Assembly: GCA_041650805.1 (NCBI GenBank)
Contig: JBAZKM010000002.1
Coordinates: forward strand, 62,001-126,000
Origin: Candidatus Omnitrophota bacterium
GTDB lineage: Bacteria; Omnitrophota; Gorgyraeia; 2-01-FULL-45-10
Reading direction: 5' to 3'
DNA: 64,000 nt
This document shows, piece after piece, positions 27,696 through 35,944 of this stretch. The notes under the pieces are model-generated. The model saw only the letters and a list, made by a program, of their open reading frames with translations. It was not told where the DNA came from and searched no databases. Both the position numbers and the translations under genes were made by a program. Numbering within the stretch: position 1 is the first letter of the stretch; each line of letters begins with the position of its first letter.

Positions 27696-28949
27696 ATGCG
27701 CGCCTCGATATGCATTATCTCCTCGATCCTCTTCATCGCCTCCGCCTCCTCCCTTTTCGCAGAGACGGGGCGGCTGGAATCCTATCTCGAATTCGGACGC
27801 AAGGGCTCGAGCGGCCTGGTCGAGGAAGAGGACCTCGGCGATGAGTTCGATTATCTCAAGTACAACATCAAATTCTCCCAAAAACTTAAAGATGACGCTT
27901 CGTACTATGTGAAGTACCAGCACTATAAGAAGGACTTCGACACCCTGCAGGGCCTCTCCAATAATTTCGATTATGCCGCCGTGGGCCTCGAGGCGCCCCT
28001 CTACTCGAACGATCTCTATTCGGTCAGGATAGGGCCTGACTTCGAATTCAAAGACAAGGATTACAACGATGCCTACGACCTTAATTATGACCAGTTTAAG
28101 CTCGACTTCCCCATCACGTTCAAAAAGGAGAAGGACTGGACCGTCAGGGTGAACGGCGGCATAAACTCATACCACTATCCCGACGCCCCTAAAGACCAGT
28201 TCAAGATCAACTCAAAGATCAATGTAACTAAGAAATTCCTGGATGAGCGGCTTGAGGTCGCGGCATTCTACAAACTGCAGTATATCGAACGGGAGAAGAT
28301 AGCCAACCGCCTCGAGCGCACCTGCGGCGGCTCTTTCGAGTTTAAGCTGGAATTGCCGTTCGTGCGGACTTTCGAGGCTGGTATAGAAGAAGGGATGGAC
28401 AACACCATCATCTACGAGGAGAGGGAGGATTCATACGATTTCAGATACTTCAACTGGCACCTGAAGACGAAACACTCGTTCTCGGACAGGATAAAGACAA
28501 ATTTCAAGTATGTCAACATGACCCGCCAGTATGCCGATTTTGACCATAATTTCGGCGGTTTCATATTCGAGAATAACTGGTCATGCAGGGCCTTCGAGAT
28601 CAAAGACCACACCCTCGACCTGAAGTTCACCTACTTCCACAAGCAGTTCCGTTTCCCGTATGTCTCGAACCCGTACAATATACACAATGACAACGTCATC
28701 CCTGAGATCGAGTTCGAGAAGAAGCGCGACTGGAGATTTACCGCAAGCCCGGAGGTCAGGTTCTACAACTTCCCTGCCAGGAGATCGAAGGACAAGAACT
28801 ACTATATCTTCAAGCTATCTATGGAGAAATGGCTCTTTAAGGAGTCGTTCCTCGTCGGATTCGATTACCGCTACACCTTCAAGAACTACCGCCACCTGCC
28901 GGACATCATCGAAGACCTCTTCCGCATACGTGCGGAGTACAAATTCTGA
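27696..28949 (+). CDS. Predicted outer-membrane beta-barrel protein, function unknown
   Basis: The protein has 417 aa and is the only plus-strand gene in the window. The signal peptide MRASICIISSILFIASASSL ends in FAE (cut near residue 22). The mature part alternates aromatic and polar residues over its whole length (e.g. YYVKYQHYKKDF, FLVGFDYRYTFKNYRHL) and ends RAEYKF, the terminal Phe expected of BAM substrates. I count roughly 16-18 possible strands; this is an estimate. No Shine-Dalgarno precedes the ATG and the promoter lies immediately upstream, suggesting a leaderless mRNA. Divergent from lpxL, it fits an envelope role. Substrate and family not recognised. Confidence 0.8.
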   Translation: MRASICIISSILFIASASSLFAETGRLESYLEFGRKGSSGLVEEEDLGDEFDYLKYNIKFSQKLKDDASYYVKYQHYKKDFDTLQGLSNNFDYAAVGLEAPLYSNDLYSVRIGPDFEFKDKDYNDAYDLNYDQFKLDFPITFKKEKDWTVRVNGGINSYHYPDAPKDQFKINSKINVTKKFLDERLEVAAFYKLQYIEREKIANRLERTCGGSFEFKLELPFVRTFEAGIEEGMDNTIIYEEREDSYDFRYFNWHLKTKHSFSDRIKTNFKYVNMTRQYADFDHNFGGFIFENNWSCRAFEIKDHTLDLKFTYFHKQFRFPYVSNPYNIHNDNVIPEIEFEKKRDWRFTASPEVRFYNFPARRSKDKNYYIFKLSMEKWLFKESFLVGFDYRYTFKNYRHLPDIIEDLFRIRAEYKF

Positions 28950-28963
28950 CGCAAACCGAATTG

Positions 28964-29048
28964 GTCACAAGGTCACCAGGACACAAAGTCACCCGTAAAA
29001 ACTTTAACTGGTGACGTGGTGACCTGGTGACCTGGTGACCTGGTGACT
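28964..29048. repeat. Octamer repeat element with inverted halves, between convergent genes
   Basis: Four units of GTCACNNG type (28964-28995), a 13-nt centre, then five TGGTGACC-type units (29009-29048). The two halves are inverted, so the transcript can fold; it may end both the barrel gene and kdsC. Confidence 0.85.
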
Positions 29049-29049
29049 T

Positions 29050-29583
29050 TTACTTGAAGAACTTCGACGTGACGTGGTCCCACTTGCTCTGGGATTTGAG
29101 GATCATGTCGCAGATCTCGCGCACCGCCCCGCGGCCGCCGGCCTTCGAAGTGACGTAATGGGCGCTTCCCTTCACCTCTTCGACCGCGTTCGGGACCGCA
29201 ACTGCGAAACCAACGCGTTTTAATACGGGGATATCTATGAGGTCGTCGCCGATGAAGCAGACCTCCTCCGGCTTGACCCTGAATTTCCGAACCACCTTAT
29301 TGAACGGCACGATCTTGTCTATGTACCCCTGGTATGTCCTTGCTATCTTCATGTCCCTGGCGCGCATCTTGACTATGCGCGTCTTCTTCGCGGTTATGAT
29401 GACGGTCTTTATGCCGGCCCTGTTAAGGAGAGAGATGCCGAACCCGTCCTGCACATCGAAAAATTTCAACTCTTCCCCGTAGATGCCGTAAACGATCCGG
29501 CCGTCTGTCATCACGCCGTCTATATCGAGTATGACGACCTTGACGCGCCTGGCCCGCTCCGCGAGATCATGCGGCATCGTCAT
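29050..29583 (-). CDS. kdsC: KdsC, Kdo-8-phosphate phosphatase
   Basis: The protein has 177 aa. A HAD-family phosphatase of the capless KdsC type: nucleophile DIDGVMTDGRI near residue 20, TAKKTRIVKMRARDM, the Lys in YIDKIVPF, and GDDLIDIPVL. It removes phosphate from Kdo-8-P before activation by KdsB. ATG 29583 overlaps the kdsD TGA (ATGA); the longer upstream frame is a shadow of kdsD. Confidence 0.93.
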   Translation of the reverse strand: MTMPHDLAERARRVKVVILDIDGVMTDGRIVYGIYGEELKFFDVQDGFGISLLNRAGIKTVIITAKKTRIVKMRARDMKIARTYQGYIDKIVPFNKVVRKFRVKPEEVCFIGDDLIDIPVLKRVGFAVAVPNAVEEVKGSAHYVTSKAGGRGAVREICDMILKSQSKWDHVTSKFFK

Positions 29584-30539
29584 ACGAGCCCCGCCTTCAG
29601 CAGGTCCTGGACGTCCAGGAGCCCCACCGGACGCCCGGCGCCGTCCACGACGGGTATCTCGTCGATGCGCTTCGAGCGCAGTATGTCGAACGCCTCGGCC
29701 GCAAGCCTGTCTTTTCTTATGGTGATCGGGTCCCTGGTCATGACCTCTCTCACCTTCCGGTTGACCAGATGCGGGTCGCACTCGATATGCCTGCGCAGGT
29801 CGCCGTCGGTGAATATGCCTGTGAGGACGCCGCGCGAATTTACGACGCTCGCGCTGCCGGCCCGCGCTTTCGTTATGGCGAGGAGCACCCTTTTGACGGG
29901 CATATCTTCCCTGACTATAGAATTCGCGGAGCCCTTACGCATGATATCGTCAACCTTGAGCAGCAACCGTTTTCCCAGTATGCCGCCCGGGTGGTAGAAA
30001 GCGAAATCCTTCTCCTTGAAGCCCTTCTTCTCCAGGAGCGCCACCGCCAGCGCGTCGCCGAAAGCGAGCATCGCCGTAGTCGATGTGGTCGGCGCCAGGC
30101 CCATAGGGCAGGCCTCCCTCTTCACCGAGGCGTCCAGGACGTAATCGGCGGTCTTCGCAAGTGTCGACTTCGTGTTGCCTACCATAGCGACCAGCTTCGC
30201 CCCTATCTTCCTGACCATAGGCAGGAATTTTATTATCTCCTCGGTCTCGCCGGAATTCGACAGGGCAAGCACCAGGTCGTCCTTGGTGACCCTGCCGAGA
30301 TCCCCGTGAAGGGCCTCCGCCGGATGGAGATATAAAGACGGTGTGCCGGTCGAAGATAGCGTTGCCGATATCTTCTGCGACACAAAACCCGGTTTACCCA
30401 TGCCGGTCACTATGACACGCCCCCTGATCCGGCAGATGACGTTGATGACCCGTTCAAAGTTGCCGTCTATACGCCCTATCAGCTTCGATACGGCGTCGCT
30501 CTCTATCCGCAGGACCTTTTTTGCTATCGCTCTCGACAT
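29580..30539 (-). CDS. kdsD: KdsD, D-arabinose 5-phosphate isomerase
   Basis: The protein has 319 aa. The SIS domain (~30-180: TGMGKPGFVSQKISATLSS, LALSNSGETEEIIKF, PTTSTTAMLAFGDAL, YHPGGILGKRL) is followed by two CBS domains (~200-319: VMTRDPITIRKDRLAAEAFD). It makes arabinose-5-P from ribulose-5-P for Kdo. It overlaps kdsA by 16 nt within the Kdo operon. Confidence 0.95.
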   Translation of the reverse strand: MSRAIAKKVLRIESDAVSKLIGRIDGNFERVINVICRIRGRVIVTGMGKPGFVSQKISATLSSTGTPSLYLHPAEALHGDLGRVTKDDLVLALSNSGETEEIIKFLPMVRKIGAKLVAMVGNTKSTLAKTADYVLDASVKREACPMGLAPTTSTTAMLAFGDALAVALLEKKGFKEKDFAFYHPGGILGKRLLLKVDDIMRKGSANSIVREDMPVKRVLLAITKARAGSASVVNSRGVLTGIFTDGDLRRHIECDPHLVNRKVREVMTRDPITIRKDRLAAEAFDILRSKRIDEIPVVDGAGRPVGLLDVQDLLKAGLV

Positions 30540-31363
30540 CTCTTCGTCGCCTCTTCTATCTTCTTTATGTCCTGCAGCATGCTTTTGAGACCGCTCAACT
30601 TAACCATGTTGGGCCCGTCGCTCAATGCCCTGTCAGGGTCTTCGTGCACCTCCAGGAAGATCCCGTCGGCGCCGCACGTGACCGCCGCCCTGGAGAGATA
30701 GGGGATGAACCGGCTCTCCCCTCCGGACCTGTCGCCTTTGCCGCCGGGCATCTGGACGGAATGCGTTGCATCGTATATCACCGGGTAACCGAACTCTCTC
30801 ATGATCAGGATGGACCGGAAATCGCTTACCAGGTTATTGTACCCGAAACTGACGCCGCGCTCGGTAAGGAGTATCTTCTTCGTGCCGGCCGACTCCATCT
30901 TCCTGACGGCATGCTTCATATCCCACGGGGCGAGGAATTGCCCTTTCTTTATATTCACTACCCTGCCGGTCTTCGCGGCGCTGACTATGAGGTCCGTCTG
31001 GCGCGAAAGGAAGGCGGGTATCTGTATTATGTCCAGTACCTTCGCCGATTCTTTTATCTCATCCTTACAGTGGACGTCCGATAAGACAGGGAGGCCGGTC
31101 TTCTCCTTTACCTTCCGCAATATCGCCAGGCCCCTTTTGAACCCCGGGCCGCGGTAAGAATCTAGCGAGGTCCTGTTGGCTTTATCATAACTGGATTTAT
31201 ATATGAGGGGGATGCCGACCGATCCGGCTATCTCTTTGAGGGCCTTCGCATGGCGGATGGCGCTTGCCTCGGACTCTATCACGCACGGGCCGGCTATGAG
31301 GACGAGGGGATTGCCCGGCCCTATCCTGATATTCCCTATGCTAACGGCGCGGCTCACGGACAT
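30524..31363 (-). CDS. kdsA: KdsA, Kdo-8-phosphate synthase
   Basis: The protein has 279 aa. Condenses arabinose-5-P and PEP. Motifs: LIAGPCVIESEASAIRHA, KSSYDKANRTSLDSYRGPG, LSDVHCKDEI (with the Cys of metal-dependent forms in VHCKDE), ILLTERGVSFGYNNL, YDATHSVQMPGG. The ATG at 31363 directly follows the kdsB stop (TAA-ATG). Confidence 0.96.
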   Translation of the reverse strand: MSVSRAVSIGNIRIGPGNPLVLIAGPCVIESEASAIRHAKALKEIAGSVGIPLIYKSSYDKANRTSLDSYRGPGFKRGLAILRKVKEKTGLPVLSDVHCKDEIKESAKVLDIIQIPAFLSRQTDLIVSAAKTGRVVNIKKGQFLAPWDMKHAVRKMESAGTKKILLTERGVSFGYNNLVSDFRSILIMREFGYPVIYDATHSVQMPGGKGDRSGGESRFIPYLSRAAVTCGADGIFLEVHEDPDRALSDGPNMVKLSGLKSMLQDIKKIEEATKRCRER

Positions 31364-32116
31364 TTATTCGCCTGACTTTTCCCGCAGGATCATCTCCTTG
31401 ACACGTATGAGATCGTCCGGCGTGTCTACACCTATGGTATCGAACTTCGTCTCGACCGTCTTTATCTTATAACCGTACTCCAGGACCCTCAGCTGTTCGA
31501 GCTTTTCGGCCTTCTCAAGAGACGACTCCGGCAGGTTCCTGAACGTGAACAGGAAATCTTTGGTGAACGCGTACAGGCCTATATGCTTATAATATACCGG
31601 CCTCTTCTTCCTGTCTTCCTCGTTCGTCCGGTTATACGGGATGGCGTATCTTGAAAAGTACAGCGCGTATCCATTCTTGTCTATGACGGCCTTGACCACG
31701 TTGGAATTGGTAAGCTCGCTTTCGTCGTCTATCTTCTTTATCACCGTCGCCATCTGGGCCACCTTTTCGCTCTCCAGGGCCATGACGAGGTTATCTATCA
31801 TTATGGGCTTCACGAGCGGCTCATCTCCCTGGATATTGACGGCGATATCGACATCGAGGGGGTTGACCACCTCTGCGAGCCGGTCGGTGCCCGACGGCTG
31901 GGCAGGAGACGTGTAGATCGCCTTGCCGCCAAAGGACTCCACCACCTTCATAATACGTTCGTCGTCACAGGCGACGACCAGCGAGTCGAGCGTCTTCGCC
32001 TTTTTCGCGTTCTCCCACACATGCTGGACCACCGGTTTCCCCAGGAGCTCCGCGAGGACCTTGCCCTGAAACCTTGTCGCGCCCCACCTGGCCGGTATGA
32101 CACCTATCGCTTTCAT
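31364..32116 (-). CDS. kdsB: KdsB, CMP-Kdo synthetase
   Basis: The protein has 250 aa. Activates Kdo with CTP. N-terminal nucleotide site IPARWGATRFQGKVLAELL, then VVACDDERI, TSPAQPSGTDRLAEVV, VNIQGDEPLVKP, HIGLYAFTKDFLFTF and LEQLRVLEYGYKI. ATG 32116 overlaps the hldA stop as ATGA. Confidence 0.96.
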   Translation of the reverse strand: MKAIGVIPARWGATRFQGKVLAELLGKPVVQHVWENAKKAKTLDSLVVACDDERIMKVVESFGGKAIYTSPAQPSGTDRLAEVVNPLDVDIAVNIQGDEPLVKPIMIDNLVMALESEKVAQMATVIKKIDDESELTNSNVVKAVIDKNGYALYFSRYAIPYNRTNEEDRKKRPVYYKHIGLYAFTKDFLFTFRNLPESSLEKAEKLEQLRVLEYGYKIKTVETKFDTIGVDTPDDLIRVKEMILREKSGE

Positions 32117-33111
32117 CTCTCCAACTCCCTCTTTATGCGTTCTATCAGTTCCGCGGACGTGACTACCGCTATCCCCACTTTACCGACGACTATCCCGGCA
32201 GCGCAGTTCGCTATGTGGGCCGCCTGTATCGCATCCGCCCCGGAGACCAGCGACAGCGTATAGCTGGCTATGACCGTATCGCCGGCGCCCGACACATCGA
32301 AGACCTCCTGCGCGACGGTCGGTATCTGTTCCATCTCTTTCGACTTCTGGAAGACGGCCATCCCGTCCTCACCGAGAGTTATGAGCGCGATCTTACAGCC
32401 TATCTTATTGATGAGCGCCGCACCGGCCCTGCGCAGCGTCGCCTTATCCTTTATCTCGAACCCTACCGCCCTGGCCGCTTCGTGGTTATTGGGTGTTATG
32501 AGACTTATGCCGCGATAGTACCTGAAGTGCTCCTCTTTGGGATCGACGGCGATGATCTTTTTGCGCGCCTTCGCAAGCGGCACTATCCTCTTCAGGAGCC
32601 TGGGCGTTATTACACCCTTGCCGTAATCCTCTATTATGACGGCGTCCAGGCGGTCTATCGTCTCTTCGACATAATTTATCATCCTGGAGACCATTCGGTC
32701 ATCGAGCGGTTCGATATTCTCTTTATCTATCCTGACCACCTGCTGGTGGTGGGCCACGACGCGCGTCTTCAGGGTGGTCGGCCGCGACCCGTCGGTGAAT
32801 ACGCCCCTCACGTTGACACCCCTCTGTTCAAGCTCCCCCCTGAGGATCGCGCCGCGCTCGTCATCCCCAACCACCCCCGCTACATGGACATTGGCGCCCA
32901 GCGACCGCAGGTTATTGGCGACGTTGGATGCTCCGCCCGGCATGAAACTTTCGTTCCTGACCCAGACCACCGGGACCGGCGCCTCGGGCGATATGCGCGA
33001 GACATCCCCCCAGATGAATTCGTCCAGGATGAGGTCCCCTATGACCAGGACATTCGCGTCCTTGAAGTTGCTTATGACCTTTTTGACACTGTTAAGATCG
33101 AGTCTCTTCAT
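32113..33111 (-). CDS. hldA: HldA/RfaE1, heptose 7-phosphate kinase
   Basis: The protein has 332 aa. A PfkB-family kinase of the HldE N-terminal type: VIGDLILDEFIWGDVSRISP, PGGASNVANNLRSLGA, VDPKEEHFRYYRGISLITPN and the anion-hole DVSGAGDTVIASY. It phosphorylates heptose-7-P at C1 for ADP-heptose synthesis. The adenylyltransferase half of HldE is absent, so that step must be encoded elsewhere. It sits with Kdo genes and 3 nt after the deoxyhypusine-synthase-like gene. Confidence 0.92.
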   Translation of the reverse strand: MKRLDLNSVKKVISNFKDANVLVIGDLILDEFIWGDVSRISPEAPVPVVWVRNESFMPGGASNVANNLRSLGANVHVAGVVGDDERGAILRGELEQRGVNVRGVFTDGSRPTTLKTRVVAHHQQVVRIDKENIEPLDDRMVSRMINYVEETIDRLDAVIIEDYGKGVITPRLLKRIVPLAKARKKIIAVDPKEEHFRYYRGISLITPNNHEAARAVGFEIKDKATLRRAGAALINKIGCKIALITLGEDGMAVFQKSKEMEQIPTVAQEVFDVSGAGDTVIASYTLSLVSGADAIQAAHIANCAAGIVVGKVGIAVVTSAELIERIKRELER

Positions 33112-33114
33112 ATG

Positions 33115-34053
33115 CTAAAGTCTCTCTATGACCGAGCGGTAGAGAAGCGGTATCATTATCTCGTGGTGGCCTATTATGTTGTAGGCCTTCCCGCCTTTCG
33201 AAGTAGGCCGCGATAGGATGTTCTGGGACGGCCTGTACTGCCGTATCATGTCAAAATTGGCGCTGGTGAAATGTTCGACCTTATGGCCAAGATTCCTTGA
33301 GACCGTAAGGGCTTTCAGGAAGACCTCGGGTAGGACCACTGCCGAACCGAAATTAAGGGCAACCCCTCCCTCCAAGCGGGAGACGCTGTAGATGAAGTTC
33401 CTGAAATCGAGCAGCGACCCTTCCCCTATCGCCTCACCGTTAGCCGACGGGTGCTGGTGTATGATATCGGTCCCTATCGCAACGTGGACGGTCACCGGTA
33501 TATTCAGTTCGTAGCCGGCCGCAAGTATGCTGAATTTTTTGTTCGGGAGCTTTTGCCTGGCGATCTGTCCGCCGAGCGCCTCTCCTATGCCTATGCCTTT
33601 GGTGAAACCCCTGTTTATCGCCTCGTTTATGAAAGAGGCCGTCTCCCGCGCCATACCGAAAGAGCCGTCCAGGATGCCCTCTCCGACATCTTCGCTGGTC
33701 CGCCCTATCATCGCTATCTCGGTATCGTGTATTATGCCTGCGCCGTTCAGCGCCACGGTCTTTACCACCCCGCGCTTCATCAGGTCGATTATGAGCGGCG
33801 ACAGGCCGCACTTTATGACATGCGCCCCCATCATCGTTATGACCATCTTCTTCCTGCGGCGGGCATCGACTATTGCATCGACGAGGGACTTGAGATCGCT
33901 GCTGACCAGTATGTCGGGAAGGGCGGCATAAAAATCGGCAAAGGAAGACCCTTTCGCCGTAAGCCCCGCAAAGTCCTTTATCGATACTTTGCACTTCCGC
34001 GCGTTAAGCGGGATCGTCTTTATCTTTGTCAGGTCTATTCTCTTTCGCGCCAT
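33115..34053 (-). CDS. Deoxyhypusine-synthase-like conserved protein
   Basis: The protein has 312 aa. The core looks like the NAD-binding fold of the deoxyhypusine synthase superfamily: MVITMMGAHVIKCGLSPLII, VALNGAGIIHDTEIAMIG, TSEDVGEGILDGSFGMARET. Bacteria without eIF5A carry such homologues, some with homospermidine-type activity, many uncharacterised. I cannot identify the catalytic Lys with confidence. It leads the heptose/Kdo operon with its own promoter and a GGTGAG site before ATG 34053, which raises the possibility of a role in LPS sugar metabolism; that is inference. Confidence 0.65.
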   Translation of the reverse strand: MARKRIDLTKIKTIPLNARKCKVSIKDFAGLTAKGSSFADFYAALPDILVSSDLKSLVDAIVDARRRKKMVITMMGAHVIKCGLSPLIIDLMKRGVVKTVALNGAGIIHDTEIAMIGRTSEDVGEGILDGSFGMARETASFINEAINRGFTKGIGIGEALGGQIARQKLPNKKFSILAAGYELNIPVTVHVAIGTDIIHQHPSANGEAIGEGSLLDFRNFIYSVSRLEGGVALNFGSAVVLPEVFLKALTVSRNLGHKVEHFTSANFDMIRQYRPSQNILSRPTSKGGKAYNIIGHHEIMIPLLYRSVIERL

Positions 34054-34093
34054 ATCATCTCACCGTTATAGTAATATGAAAATATTATGCGAA

Positions 34094-34122
34094 ATTATAT
34101 CATGAATGTATTTTAGCGTCAA
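34094..34122 (-). promoter_or_regulatory. Promoter of the heptose/Kdo operon
   Basis: TTGACG (34122-34117), 17-bp spacer, TATAAT (34099-34094). A 6-bp hairpin (ACCCTC/GAGGGT) just upstream could end the ychF-like transcript. Confidence 0.85.
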
Positions 34123-34165
34123 TTCAATTAACCCTCCGCGGTGAGGGTGGGGCGGCCGGTAACTC

Positions 34166-35239
34166 TCATACGCTGAACCGTATGGTCAGGATGTCTCCGT
34201 CCTCCACGACATAGTCCTTGCCCTTCAGGTAAAATTTACCGGCCTCTTTCACCTTCTCTTCGCTCCCCAGCGCCTCAAGGTCGCCGTACTTGATCACCTC
34301 GGCGCGTATGAACCCCTTCTGAAGGTCGGTATGGATGGCTCCGGCCCCCTCGGGCGCGGTCGAGCCGGAGCGTATATTCCACTGTCTCACCTCGTCCTCG
34401 CCTACCGTAAAGAACGATATGAGGCGAAGCGTCGTGATCAGAAGACGCGTAAGCAGGTTCACCGCAGGCTCTTCTATGCCGAGCGACCCCAGGAACTCTT
34501 TGCGTTCTTCTGCCGATTCAAGCTTCGAGATCTCGCGCTCGACCTTCGCCGACACCTGCATCATCCCTATCCTCACCTGCCGGTACGCCTCTTTTAAGGG
34601 CTCCAGGAGATCGGCTTTGGCAAGATCGTCCTCGGAGACGTTCAACACCACGAGCATCTCTTTGCGCGTTATGAGGGGATAGCTGGATATCGCCTTGAGC
34701 TCGTCCTGGGAGAGGTCCAGCAGGCGGAGCGGCAGCTCTTTGTCGAGGTGCGTCTTCATCTTGATAAGGATCTCTCTCTCTTTTATGGACGCCTCGTCCT
34801 TTATCTGCTTGATCTTCTGGTCTATCCTCTCCAGGCGCTTCTCCAGGAAGAGGAGATCGTGGAGTATAAGCTCTGCGTTGATGGCGTCTATATCGCGCTT
34901 CGGGTCGACGGACCCGCTCGCATGGTATACGGAATCGTCCCGGAATGCCCGCACGATGTGGCATACTGCATCGAGCTCGTTTATGTCCGCGAATATGTCC
35001 CCTTTTGCGATCGTCTCCTTTTCAAGCTTGGGGAGAAGCTCTATATCTATCCTTGCCCTCACCGACTTCTTCGGCTTATACATGCCGACCAGGCGGTCAA
35101 AACGCGCATCTTTTATTTCGGCGACCCCCTTTATCGGTTTGTTGGAGACGAGCTCCTTTTCAGACAACGTATGGTCGGTCAGGAGCTCGAATAAGGTCTT
35201 CTTCCCAACCTGCGGCAATCCTATTATGCCTATCTTCAA
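34166..35239 (-). CDS. YchF/OLA1-like protein with degenerate G motifs
   Basis: The protein has 357 aa. Overall it matches YchF: an N-terminal G domain, coiled-coil insertion (~120-200, LEKRLERIDQKIKQIKDEA), LNVSEDD as the G4-like motif, and a C-terminal TGS domain (SFFTVGEDEVRQWNIRSGST, AGKFYLKGKDYVVEDGDI). The P-loop reads GLPQVGKKT where GLPNVGKST is expected, so the Mg-binding Ser is Lys. The switch motif DIAGLVKGA is replaced by DIELLPKLEKE. Nucleotide hydrolysis is therefore doubtful. Last gene of the long envelope run. Confidence 0.82.
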   Translation of the reverse strand: MKIGIIGLPQVGKKTLFELLTDHTLSEKELVSNKPIKGVAEIKDARFDRLVGMYKPKKSVRARIDIELLPKLEKETIAKGDIFADINELDAVCHIVRAFRDDSVYHASGSVDPKRDIDAINAELILHDLLFLEKRLERIDQKIKQIKDEASIKEREILIKMKTHLDKELPLRLLDLSQDELKAISSYPLITRKEMLVVLNVSEDDLAKADLLEPLKEAYRQVRIGMMQVSAKVEREISKLESAEERKEFLGSLGIEEPAVNLLTRLLITTLRLISFFTVGEDEVRQWNIRSGSTAPEGAGAIHTDLQKGFIRAEVIKYGDLEALGSEEKVKEAGKFYLKGKDYVVEDGDILTIRFSV

Positions 35240-35263
35240 AGGGCCCCTCTCTTTCTTACCTGC

Positions 35264-35944
35264 CTAGTACGAATCGAACGATGTCCTCGACCTGTTGAGT
35301 ATGAAATGATAAAAGAGATTATACGGGATAGACAGATATTCCTGGAATACCATCTTCACATCCACCTCTTTACGCCACCATCTATGCGGATCATATTCAT
35401 GCCCGCCGGCATCGAAGTTATATATCTTTATACCCGTCCCCCTGAAGACGAGGCCGAACGTCATGAGCGCACGCCTCATATGATAACCGTTCGTGACCAC
35501 TATGAGCGACTTGAGGCCCATCTCTTCCATAACCTTCTTTACGGCGACGGCCTCTTCGTATGTAGACGTCACGTCCCTACCCGTGACGAGGATGTCCGCC
35601 GCAGGGACCCCGAAGTGCGCGAATACGGCTTCTATGAATTCCTTTTCCGGCACCTTCTTCATCGCCAGTATGCTGGTCCGGAAATTCCATTCCTCGGTCA
35701 AGCTCTCCTCTTCCGGCAGCAGGGATATGACTATCCTTTTTGAATACCCTTCCCTGTAAAGTTCCGACGCCTTCCTGAATCTCGGCTCCATGTCGCCGTT
35801 AAGGGGCACTATACAATCGGCCTTCTGAACGTTGTCTCTTACCGCAAGGAACGTTGCCGGCAGGGGGAGCCACGCATGGCGGCTTGCGACGAGCGCTGCC
35901 GCAATGAGAGCGAAGACAGCTATCCTTACCGCAAAGTCCTTCAC
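35264..35944 (-). CDS. DUF218 (YdcF/SanA-like) membrane-anchored protein
   Basis: The protein has 226 aa. One N-terminal membrane helix (VRIAVFALIAAALVASRHAW) precedes a Rossmann-like DUF218 domain with DCIVPLNGDMEPRFRKASEL, TYEEAVAVKKVMEEMGL and VVTNGYHMRRALMTF. Family members (SanA, YdcF, ElyC) affect envelope barrier and lipid-carrier metabolism. It lies between the protease-like gene (ATGA overlap) and the ychF-like gene. Confidence 0.85.
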   Translation of the reverse strand: MKDFAVRIAVFALIAAALVASRHAWLPLPATFLAVRDNVQKADCIVPLNGDMEPRFRKASELYREGYSKRIVISLLPEEESLTEEWNFRTSILAMKKVPEKEFIEAVFAHFGVPAADILVTGRDVTSTYEEAVAVKKVMEEMGLKSLIVVTNGYHMRRALMTFGLVFRGTGIKIYNFDAGGHEYDPHRWWRKEVDVKMVFQEYLSIPYNLFYHFILNRSRTSFDSY

